From the NCBI RefSeq assembly GCF_019279795.1, contig NC_056730.1:615814595-615878594 (forward strand): DNA of 64,000 bases, given 5' to 3'. Below, one piece after another: positions 50,743 through 60,235 of this stretch. The notes under the pieces are model-generated. The model was not told the DNA's origin, made no database searches, and was given only the letters and a program-made list of their open reading frames with translations. The position numbers and the translations under genes were made by a program. This DNA is from Protopterus annectens (taxonomy: Eukaryota; Chordata; Ceratodontiformes; Protopteridae). The stretch's first letter is position 1; every line of letters starts with the position of its first letter.

Positions 50743-50829
50743 CATAACATTAAGGTATCGCCAAACAGATCCTCACTATAGGAATATTAAACTTAACATG
50801 TAAAAGGAATCTATATACAGTTTTATGTT

Positions 50830-51010
50830 TTATAACCTACTACATAACATAAATATGTGAACTGGAGTACTTCATTAAGTCCAGATGTGAGGTGTCATTG
50901 TAATAAAGTGTTGAAATCCCCTAATAAACACAAGGACGCCATACAGTGTACATACACATGAATCATGGATACCAAACACATATATAACATGTAATGAATA
51001 ATAAATAAAT
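50830..51010. repeat. Direct repeat in Harbinger subterminal region, copy 2
   Basis: Partner of 50095-50265. Confidence 0.85.
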
Positions 51011-51283
51011 GCCAAACAGCAAATAATATGCAAATTAAAAATTAGGCTAGCGCTAAGCCTTGCACATCAGTGCTTACTAGGTAAGCAATGTGTAGGCCAG
51101 CTAAATCAGTTTGCCCATTGGTATACCTGTTTAAGCAATGCCAAATTAGGTAAGCAGGTTTGCCCATAGCTTAGCATTTTCAAAACCATGCAGTCACAGC
51201 AAAGTGTGGGAAATCGGCCCTATTTAAACCTAACAGGCAGGAATACATCTCATAACTGGTTACAGCTTCCTCCTGTAGGCACT

Positions 51284-51588
51284 ATGACTGGTGTGGGAGA
51301 GGGAGTGCACTTTTGGGCACAGAGCTGGGGCATCCAGGAGTTCAAAGTCATGGCAGGACTCTTTGTTAAAGACCATGACCAGAAACTGCTTTAGGGCCAG
51401 TAACAGAGTTCCTAATATAAAGTGGAAGCCTGGGACCATCTCGCCTGTGACCTCACCAGTGCCACTGGCATACCTCAAACTGGTGAGCAGGTCAGGCATC
51501 ACTAAGCCAACCTGAAGAGGAGAACAAGGGAGATCTTGGATCAGTGGATGCAAGAGGCTAGGAGGATGGGGAGGTGACCCAGCCATGT
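51284..51588 (+). pseudogene. Harbinger-type Myb/SANT gene, exon 1 (plus copy)
   Basis: Starts MTGVGEGVHFWAQSWGIQE, matching MSGAGEG...AQRWGIEE of the minus copy. It continues to the Myb/SANT segment EAWDHLACDLTSATGIPQTG, EQVRHH, ANLKRRTREILDQWMQEA. In-frame stops interrupt the middle (after DHDQKLL) and the HH-stop-AN position. A strong GTAAGT donor follows at 51589. The expected second exon is at 63867-64000, pushed more than 12 kb away by insertions in the intron. Confidence 0.78.
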
Positions 51589-51894
51589 GTAAGTATCAGT
51601 CCACTACCTCCAGCTCATGTATATTATGGATAGGTATGGCTAAATATTCCTCTTATGTCTTTGACAATGGCAAATGAGCGGGCTGTGAATTGGGAAGCCC
51701 ATGCCTGTAGACTGCAGTGGTTGCATCACGAGGCAGGTTAGTAATACTCTTGCATGTACTGTCATAGGAAATAAATCTAAAAGTAGTAGAAAGTTAATTT
51801 CCAGTATAAAACCTGTATTGTCTAAGGCATGTACTGACTACACCAGACAATATGGCAGGAAGAGTCTCATACAGGTTGTATGTAAATAAAATGT

Positions 51895-53037
51895 TAACAG
51901 CCTGACAATAAAGGTCTAACTGCTGGAATGCATGTGTTTACTCTGGTATCATATGGTAATGTAGTGTTGCAATCTCTTAATAGTACTGTTGTATTAAGCA
52001 CTGTTACCCACACTGTGCTACATAAATAAAATGTGTAGGAATGTCTGTATATGACTGTTGTATTCACAAGGGGTCATATTGTACAACTGAGAGAGACTTA
52101 GAAAACAGTGAAAAAATAAACAACATAATCCAAATAGCACACTCAACTGAGACGTGAATTGTTGTATTTTTAGCACACACAGCCATGGTTCGAATCCCGG
52201 GAGTGGTAGTAAGCTGTATGCAGAATTATACCCCACAACTGTACAGATGTGTCCAGAATGTCCAGTTAAGTGGCCCATATCCGCTGCCTGTCACCCTGTC
52301 CCGCTGGCAAATCAGTGGGATGATCACAGACGTTTAGGTAGCAAATAATGACATACAACTGATTGTCAGACATCTATAACAACAAATGTGTCACTCTAGC
52401 AACTCCCCAAAATGTCATGAAAGTAATAAGCCAAGTATGTCCAGTCTCCACCCCCATGTTGTAAAGCCATGACCAGAGTGTGTGCAGTAACAGAGTGAGA
52501 CATATGTGCATAATAATAATGTGGAATCTGGAAATATGTGTGGCAACATTCAAGTAGTGCTAACAAATATTCCCCCCACAGGTCTGTCAGATATGAAAAC
52601 TGTGCCTAGAAATAAAAGACTGAAATCCTGGACTGGTATTGTTTACTCTGGTATTGTAATGCATTGTAAGTGTTGCAGTTGCTTTGAATAATAAGGTATT
52701 ACTCATCACTGTCATCCATACTGTGCTACATAACAAAACTGTCTAGAAAACCCTGTATAATAGTCTTGTAATTACAAGGTCAGATTGTAAAACCACGGGA
52801 GACTTACAGACAGAAATCAGAGAAGAGATGCACAGCAATATCTCTATAGCACACACAACTGTGATGGACACTGTTTTATTTTTAGCAGACACAGCCATGG
52901 TTCGAATCCTGGGAATGGTAGTAAGCTGTTTGCAGAATCATACCCCACAAGTGTCCAGAATGTCCAGTTAATTGGCCCATTTCTGCTGGCTGTTACCCAG
53001 TCCCCCCTGGCATATCAGTGTGCTAATCTCTGACATG
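51895..53037. repeat. ~712 bp tandem duplication in the Myb intron
   Basis: Two tandem units. AGCCATGGTTCGAATCC occurs at 52181 and 52893 (period 712), and GTGCTACATAA near 52016 and 52722. A third partial unit resumes at 63065-63340 beyond the L2 insertion. Each unit has a B-box-like GGTTCGAATCC. Confidence 0.85.
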
Positions 53038-54077
53038 TATTTATTTATTTATTTACATTTGTTTACCAGGTTAGTCCAACTGGATACATATCCATTTTCA
53101 GTGGAGGCCCGGGGAGAAAAGCTCCAGTTATACAGCATAATAAAAATATAGAAAAACATTACATAGCAATTGGACATTACATTTGAAGCACTAGACATTT
53201 CAAAAACAACATATTACGATAATGAAAGGAAAACATAGTTAGTCAATGACATTTGTATATAGTAATAGTTCTTGAGTTAACAAAAATAGGAATGAGACAG
53301 AAGCAAAAGGTTAATAGGATTGAAGATTACTGGAGAAGGGAGTGTAAAGACTAAAGGGAAGGACTAGTAATAATGAAATGATAAGAAGTAGAGATATATG
53401 GTAGGGAGTAAAATTATGTTAGTGTCAGGTATTTTGTAAAAGAAAAGAAAAGAAAAGATAGTCTGGGTTATTACAAGAGCATAACCAGTGATTAGAGAGA
53501 AAGAGTTTTAGTTTGGTTTTAAATAATGGGAGAGAGGAGAGGGTAGTCAGATCGTTTGGTAGTTGATTCCATATTTTACCCACTGTGTTTGAAAATAAAG
53601 ATTTGCCAGCTAAGTTATTTGAGAAGGAAGTGTGTATCAACATTTTGTTGGCAAAGCACAGATTCTTCAGGTTATTATAAGGTCTTATAAGGGTAGAGAG
53701 AATTGGGGTGTTACTAGGTTGGTAAAGGGCTTTGTGGGCAATTGTGAGTTGATTAAATTGTAATAGTAGTGGTAATTCAAGCCTTCCTGGCTGTTTTAGA
53801 TTCTGACAGTGATGGGTCCTAAAAGGAGAGTTGGTGGCAAATCTTGCAATATTATTGTATGATCTAGTCAGATTGTTAAGATTATGTTTGGAAAGATTTG
53901 TATATATGGGGGAAGCATATAACAGGGTAGAGATTAAGTGAGTTCTGGCTATTGTGGCTCTGGTTGTTGGTGTCAGGAAGGGGTTAATGCGGTAGAGGGA
54001 GCCAAGTTATTTATTAGTAGATTTAATTGTAGAATTTATATGATAGTCAAACTTAAGTTGATTATCAATAGTAATTC

Positions 54078-55112
54078 CTAGCAGTTTGGTAGTGGGGTCT
54101 GGAGAGATAATGGTACCATCTTCAGATGTAAGTGTGAAATGGAGAAGGGGTGATAGATGAGATGGGGTAAAGAGCAGCAATTTGGTTTTTTTTTAGGGTT
54201 AAGGAGAAGGCAGTGGTTAGTGAACCATTTTTCAATAGTAGAGAAGGCTTTCTGTGTGTGAGAATGAAGATCAGTTTGAGATGAGGCAGAGCAAATGATA
54301 GTGGAGTCATCAGCATATTGGATATAGATAGACTGTGGAATGGAGAGATGAAGGTCATTTATGAAGATGGAAAACAATAGTGGCCCTAAAATAGAGCCTT
54401 GTGGGACACCTAGAGAGGTAGGAAGAAGGTCAGAAAGATGGTCTGGACAGAGAACGGCTTGATTTTGGTTGTCCAAATAGGATGTGAACCAGTTCATAGT
54501 AGGATGGTCGAAGGAGAGGGACTTCAGTAAGTGGAGGAGAAGTTGATGATTAACCATGTCAAAGGCTTTAGATAGATCAACAAAGAAAGCAGAGGATAAA
54601 ATATTATTGTTACAATTATTGTTGAAACAGTTAGTAAAGGATAGTAAGGCTGTGGTGGTACTATGAAATGGCCGAAATCTGTGTTGACAGTTAGCCAGGA
54701 GCTGATGTTGAAGTAGATGGGTAATAAGTTGTTTATGGATACATTTCTCCATAATTTTGGCAAGTGGGGAGAGTAGAGCAATGGGACGGAAGTTAGAGAA
54801 CTCAGTAGAGTCTCCACCTTTGTGGAGAGGAATAATGTAGGAGATTTTCCAAATTGATGGGATTAGGCCTTCTGTTAAATATCTATTGATTAATATAGTG
54901 ACTGGGTAGGCAATGGCTTTGGCTCCTATTTTGAGGTATTCGGCTGGTAGTTGGTCAGCTGAGGGAGTGTTAGGTTTTAGTTTTTGAAGTAGAGAGGAGA
55001 TATAGGAGGTAGGTATAGGTTCTAGGTGAAAAGGAGGAGGAGTAAAGTTAGGTTTGGGCAGGTAAGATGTATCTGGATTTTGCTGATTAGCTAGATTAAG
55101 TATAGTGGTAGT
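54078..55112 (-). pseudogene. L2 reverse transcriptase (part of split ORF2)
   Basis: RT with LLQKLKPNTPSADQLPAEYL, LHKGGDSTEFSNFRPIALLS, FVDLSKAFDMVNH, GVPQGSILGPLLFSIFIND and IQYADDSTII (YADD at 54306-54317), in one open frame down to 54078. A frame change after LLNPKK ends it. The open frame extends upstream to 55175 into PLE 2 sequence, so those first ~20 residues (MDTVDHGVSFRG) are not L2. The catalytic motif is intact but the ORF is split by two insertions. Confidence 0.9.
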
Positions 55113-55115
55113 AAA
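55101..55115. repeat. Target site duplication of PLE 2, left
   Basis: TATAGTGGTAGTAAA, identical to 56673-56687. Removing one copy with the insert restores the L2 frame across FFTTTI. Confidence 0.92.
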
Positions 55116-55207
55116 ACAACCAACGATCGAAAAAGCAGCTCCCCTGAATGAAACACCATGATCCACAGTATCCAAATCCTTTATTAAGCAAAGTACATAA
55201 GCAAAAG

Positions 55208-55252
55208 GTTAAGCGCTTTCATATGCTCAACGTAGATTTCTTCAGAACAACT
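55208..55252 (-). ncRNA. Hammerhead ribozyme-like motif (PLE 2, left arm)
   Basis: Minus strand: CTGAAGA (fits CUGANGA), ATCTA...(CATAT), GAAA, GCGCTTAACC. Core boxes are intact; stem II has decayed. Confidence 0.65.
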
Positions 55253-55559
55253 TACATACTCAATACTACACTTTAAATACTTTCTAAAAGCCCGCCAAAA
55301 AACTAATTATCTAATTACCTAACCAATCAAGCATTCATTAAAATTTAAAAGCACAAAACAACAATTTCATTTTTATCATATAAACTGATGAATAATTATA
55401 TAATTAAATAAAATTCATTAATATAATACTAAAACCTTCATAAATTTGAATGTGATAAAAATCCTTACTAATAAATATAATATATTCCTATATATTAAAT
55501 TGATAAAATGCATACATAAAGGACTAACGAACAGCATAAATTCATTCATATACCATAGT

Positions 55560-56322
55560 TTAATTTCTTAGTAAAGGTTTGGTGTGAATATACTCATTGA
55601 TGCCTGGTGGACTGGCTGCATTCAGTCTAATCTGCCATTGAATCTCTTTCTCCCCTAGGATAGATTTGATATCACACCCCCTAGGGTAGTTCCTAACCAC
55701 TTCTAACCACTTCTAAAATGGCAAATTTGAATGAGTTACAGCCCTCACTCTCTACCAGGTGCCTATATAATGCATTATTCTTGTCCTTCTTCTTAATGCA
55801 GTATGTATGGTCATATATTCTATTGCGTAACCATCTGTCAGTTTTCCCAACATAAAAACTAGGACAAGACATACATTTTCCCAGATATACTATATGTTGG
55901 GTCTGACAGTTTCCTTTTTTGAAAAATATTTTACTTTTGATGTTATTGTCCAGATGCAGACTGTCAGTCTGTCAAATAAATGAGCATTGATTACAGTGTC
56001 CACATGGCTTGGTCCCTATCACACTTTTATTCCCACCATTATAACGATTATTAGTTTTAACCTCGATCATTCTCTTTAAATTCATCCCTGTTTTGTAGAC
56101 AAAGGTAGGTTTATCTCCTATTTTATCACTAATCCCTTCGTCACAAGTTAGTATATTCCAGTTAGTCTCCAGAATATTCCTGATTTCTCCCACATGTTGT
56201 CCATACTGTAGTATATAGGCCTTATGATAATTATCTCCTGTTTGTTTTTTGTTAACCTGATTGTGTGGTGTAAATTCCCTCCCCAATAAGGGTAGATATT
56301 TATTTCCCCATTCATTAGTCAC
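55560..56322 (-). pseudogene. PLE C-terminal region: Cys/His knuckle and GIY-YIG endonuclease
   Basis: GIY-YIG nuclease that nicks target DNA for PLE integration. The knuckle CGHCNQC lies at the end of the ORF 56322-55972. After a stop come HIVYLGKCMSCPSFYVGKT (GIY-YIG core, near 55900-55850), RNRIYDH and LYRHLVESEGCNSFKFAI. A direct duplication of GTGGTTAGAA near 55700 shifts the frame. The region ends near 55560 with a stop. Highly similar in plan to the GIY-YIG at 46411-46505. Confidence 0.85.
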
Positions 56323-56504
56323 ATATTCAGTGACATGAATTTTATTTAATTATATAATTATTCATCAGTTTATATGATAAAAATGAAATTGTTGTTTTGT
56401 GCTTTTAAATTTTAATTAATGCTTGATAGGTTAGATAATTAGATAATTAGTTTTTCTGGCGGGCTTTTAGAAAGTATTTAAAGTGTAGTATTGAGTATGT
56501 AAGT

Positions 56505-56547
56505 TGTTCTGAAGAAATCTACGTTGAATAGATGAAAGTGCTTAACC
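56505..56547 (+). ncRNA. Hammerhead ribozyme-like motif (PLE 2, right arm)
   Basis: Plus strand: CTGAAGA, stem II ATCTA/TAGAT (five pairs) around CGTTGAA, then GAAA and GTGCTTAACC. Core and stem II are both intact, the best-preserved hammerhead in the window. It sits opposite in orientation to the left-arm copy. Confidence 0.75.
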
Positions 56548-56672
56548 TTTTGCTTATGTACTTCGCTTAATAAAGGATTTGGATACTGTGGATCGTGGTG
56601 TTTCATTCAGGGGGGCTGCTTTTTCGATCGTTGGTTGGTTTATTGCTGGATTCTCTGGATACATTCTTGTGA

Positions 56673-56687
56673 TATAGTGGTAGTAAA
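56673..56687. repeat. Target site duplication of PLE 2, right
   Basis: TATAGTGGTAGTAAA, identical to 55101-55115. Confidence 0.92.
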
Positions 56688-58116
56688 GAAAGAGTTGAAG
56701 GCATTGGCTGTTTGAATTGGACAGTCTGGGTTAGAGCCTAATGGGTTGGGTGATTCAACTCTGCCTGGGGATAGAAGTGAGTTAATAGTAGACCAGAATT
56801 TTTGTGGTTGTTTGAGTGATGTTTGCTGAAGTTGTATATAAAAGTTCTTTTTGTCTTGTAGGATAGCTTTTTTTGTAATATTTCTTTGCTGTCTAAAGAT
56901 TTGGTGATCAGTTGAGTTCTTTGTGGACCGCCATTTAGCCCAAGATTTGTTTCTATTGTGGATAAGTTTCCTAGTATGATTTGAGAGCCAAGGGGCTGGT
57001 TTATTTTTCATTCTTAGGTTCATAGGTTTATACTAGGCTATCTGCTCTAAGGCATTTAGAAGCCTAGCCCAAAGTTTTGTGGCTTACGCCACCCCTTATA
57101 TGAAAAAATACTGTGCCCATTAGTTTGTTGTGCCTCTCTCCAGCAGTGACACAGAGATGATTCCCAGGGTAAACCTATGATCTCCCATCCACAGGTCAAG
57201 ATTTCTCTTGAACAGAGCCAGCGAGGTGCTCTGTCTCACATGGACCGAGATTTTATTCCACAGCATAGGGAGTCTCTGAGTGATAAATCTATCCCTCCAG
57301 CACGTCCTATTTATATTCGTGCTAAGGTTTAAGTTGCTTGCTCTAGTGGTTTTGGTGGATTTGGATTTTTTGAGGTGGAACATGTCCATTAATTCCGGGT
57401 TGGACATGGCCTTGTATGTCAGGCACATGTCACCTCTGAGCAGATGATATGCGACTGAATAGAGCTGGAGTTTCTTCAATCTGGTAGCATAAGACAGATT
57501 TTGGAGTCCCTTTATCCTTTTGGTGAGGAACTTTTGGGGTCTCTCCAATTGCTGCAGATATCGGGTGAGATACATCCCGAATGGGGCATTGTACTCGATC
57601 ATTGGTCTGATAAGTGAAGAGTACAGGGGAACAATGACCTCACTAGATCTGGATGTGAATCCCTTCATGATCAGGTGGGCAATGTAGAAGGTCTTTCTAA
57701 CCACTTTAGCAACGTGAGTGTCAAAAGAAAGGCCACTGTCAACCTGGGTCCCCAGGTCCCTGATAACCTCTTCTGTGCTTAGTGGATTGCCACCTATATG
57801 GTAGCTTGGGGTTACCTTGTTTTTCCCGAAGGGTATGACTATACATTTTTTGGCGTTTAAATTCAGGCCATGGCTCTGGCACCAGCTATCTGTTTCCATG
57901 AGTCCCTTCTGAAGGACATCCGTGTCCGATGCACTTTCCACTATGGCGCCCAGTTTGCAGTTGTCTGCAAACTTTGTCAGCCAAAGTCCTCCCATGTTGG
58001 CCTGTACTTCTGAGAAGTAGATGCCGAACAATAGGGGGCCAAGGACCGAGCCCTGTGGGACACCACTTGTGACCGGCTTGGAGTCTGACATAGCGCCAGC
58101 AACTCTAACCCTGTGG

Positions 58117-58129
58117 GTTCTGTCCTTAA
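58117..58129. repeat. Target site duplication, left
   Basis: GTTCTGTCCTTAA, identical to 58417-58429. It lies within CR1 ORF2 (LKDRT). Confidence 0.93.
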
Positions 58130-58416
58130 CACAAATGCCAAGAGGTCCAGCAAGACAAACAACGTTCTCAGTAGAAAAACCACTTTAATGTGAGGAGCAA
58201 AGCTTTCAGATAAAATCCTTTATCAATACTGAAAATACAAATGCAAATGCAGAGTATATATAGGTCTAAAAAAGTCATATGACCGGCAGCCAAGAAGTCA
58301 CATGACCCAATCATTAAAACAAAACATGTAGAAATAAATAAATATGCAAAGCTAAAAAATGCAACAGCATAATGCATACATGAAAACAAAAAACATTTAA
58401 AAAAGGAAGAATGTAT
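58130..58416 (-). mobile_element. Solo PLE pLTR-like insertion
   Basis: 287 bp, no coding capacity, 13 bp target duplication. It carries a hammerhead-like motif at 58195-58235, so I read it as a solo pseudo-LTR or SINE-sized derivative of a third PLE family. The rest does not match the other two PLEs. Confidence 0.75.
58195..58235 (-). ncRNA. Hammerhead ribozyme-like motif (solo insertion)
   Basis: Minus strand: TTGATAA (degenerate CUGAUGA), stem II AGGAT/ATCT with TTT loop, then GAAA and GCTTTGCTC. It resembles the compact stem II plus GAAA arrangement typical of PLE pLTRs. The core has two substitutions. Confidence 0.55.
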
Positions 58417-58429
58417 GTTCTGTCCTTAA
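58417..58429. repeat. Target site duplication, right
   Basis: GTTCTGTCCTTAA, identical to 58117-58129. Confidence 0.93.
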
Positions 58430-60235
58430 GCCAGTTTGCAACCCATCTTGTGACATATGGGTTTACATTTAAGCTGGTAGGTTTTTCTACAATACCCGAG
58501 TGGGGAATTGTGTCGAAAGCCTTTGCAAGGTCAAGGTAGGCTGTATGGACTGCCTTTCCCTCATCAATGGCCTTGGTGACTGTTTCGAAGAAGTCGACCA
58601 AGTTCAAAAGGCATGATCTGCCCTTGACGAAGCCAAACTGGGTCGGGTCCAATGTCTGCAAGTCCCCTATATCTTTGTTTATGAGATCCATTATGATCCT
58701 CTCCATAGCTTTGCAGACTAGACTTGTTAAGCTTATGGGGTGGTAATTGCCAGGGTCCGTAGAGGCACCGCCTTTGTGGAGTGGGACCACAGTTGCCGTA
58801 CACCACTCCTTGGGCACGTATCCTGTGGTAAGGCTGAGATTAAACAGCTGCCTTATGTGCGGGTTTAATTCCTCATTTAGCTCACAGCCGGGGACACCAT
58901 CCGGTCTCATTGATGCTGTGTTTTTAGCTTTAGAGAGAACAGCTTTCACCTGCGCATTTGAGATGTCTGGGAGGCTACACTCCGCTGGGATAGTTATCTC
59001 TCCTTTAGGGGGGGAGAGGGGGGTGAAGTTTGCACTGAACCTGTCTGCCAGTATGCTGGCAATGTCTGTGGGTTCAGTGATTTTTGTATAACTTTGGATT
59101 AATTCTGAGCATATCTGGGAGTTTCCACCCAGGTTCCTAACATAGCTGAAAAAGGCCTTATGATTGTCCTTTGAATCCATTGCAATTTTTCTCTCAACAT
59201 TGGCCTTAGTTGATTTTATGAGTGCTCGTATTTTTTTACTAATAATGATCAGGGGTGACTTCCCTTTTATGGATTTTGTTCTATCATGTAATAGCTTTCT
59301 CCTCTTATTGTAAAGTTTGTTAATGGCTGGGGTCCACCAGACTGGATGTTTGCCCTTTGTGGAAAGAGTCTTGGTTTTATTTGGGATTGCCTGATCCATG
59401 CAGTCCTGGAGGTGTTCATAGAAGGCATTTGTAAGGGCTTCCGCAGCTTGGGTTGTGGTTTCCACTGGCTCAGGGGCCTTGAAGGATACCACACCAGTCT
59501 TGAGTAGTGTGAAGTTTGCTTTAGAGATGTTCTTCACTGTGGTCTTTTTTGTTTGGGGTGGGAGCAGGATGTGGATTTCCAGTGAGATTAGTTTATGATC
59601 AGATCTCACCAATGAGGGATATACTTCCTGTGTGGAGCATTTTGTCCCCATGTTTGTGATAATGAGATCTAGTATATTTTCTCCTCTCGTGGGAACAGTG
59701 ACTAGCTGTTCCATGGCATTTGAATTTATGAACTCCAGGAACCATTGGGCTAGAAAGTTAGGGCTTGAGTAATGTTCCCAGTCTATATTCGGGTAGTTGA
59801 AGTCACCCAATATGATGGTGTTTGGAGATACATTTATACCCTCCAGTGTCTTCAGGAAGGCTGTGTGGGGTTCCTGAGTTTGAGAGGGTGGCCTGTAGCA
59901 TGCTACAATTTGTAGAGCAGTTTTGCCTATGGTTAGTTGCACCTGGATGGTTTCCGAGCTTAGTGTTGCCACCAACCTGGAGGTGTGGGTATCCTTTATG
60001 AATATGGATACACCCCTTCCTTTTGTGGTATGGTCCGGGTTTTGGGGCCGGAACACATGATATGAGGTAAAACCTAATAGTGCCGGGGTGCTCTCAGGAG
60101 CCTTGAACCAGGTTTCAGTTACAGCACAGACATCGATGTTCTCCATACTGAGAAGGGCCTCGAGTGCGTGCATTTTGAGATTTAGACTTCTGGCATTGAA
60201 CAGCATTACCCTCAGTTTCTTCCCATTTTTGATTT

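Larger units (their letters stand above)
55116..56672 (-). mobile_element. Truncated Penelope-like element with inverted pLTRs
   Basis: A 1557 bp insertion in L2 with a 15 bp target duplication. Inverted arms of about 300 bp, 55116-55418 and 56333-56641, share CGATCGTTGGTTG, GTTTCATTCAGGGG and GGCGGGCTTTTAG. Between them only the PLE C-terminus remains: an ORF at 56322-55972 ending in a Cys/His knuckle (CGHCNQC) and the GIY-YIG domain. The RT is absent. This is the 5'-truncated, inverted-pLTR form known for PLEs. Confidence 0.9.
53038..57017 (-). mobile_element. L2-type LINE, 3' half (RT and tail)
   Basis: The 3' end at 53038 has the TTTATTTATTTA tail and the family block before AAAAGCTCC. 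It carries coding remnants 53425-53643 (C-terminus), 54078-55112 (RT) and 56690-57017 (linker, SPWLS-type: KPAPWLSN). The element is split by PLE 2 at 55116-56672 and by the CR1 at 57018-61985. Its 5' half resumes at 61986-63060. Confidence 0.88.
57120..60206 (-). pseudogene. CR1 ORF2: APE endonuclease and RT, split by a 287 bp insertion
   Basis: About 928 residues after discounting the insertion at 58130-58416. APE endonuclease: FNARSL near residue 3, ETWF at 31-34, ILGDFNYPN at 133-140, SDHK at 202. RT: LHKGGASTDPGNYHPISLTS, LDLAKAFDTIPHSGIV, then after the insertion GVPQGSVLGPLLFGIYFS and LTKFADNCKL. C-terminus: CWRDRFITQRL and LDLWMGDHRF. The frame is otherwise open throughout. The RT active site reads FADN where FADD is required, and the older CR1 at 18.4 kb has FADD. 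The codon AAC is at 57960-57962, one G-to-A change from GAC. Starts 29 bp after ORF1. Enzymatically dead for two reasons. Confidence 0.93.

Noticed and set aside
55113..55175. First 20 residues of the RT ORF as a genuine L2 N-terminus
   Set aside because: They are read from the PLE 2 arm beyond the target duplication, a chance fusion.
58314..58416. C-terminal extension of CR1 ORF2 (ILPFLNVFCFH...)
   Set aside because: Readthrough into the 287 bp insertion; the true continuation is at 58129.
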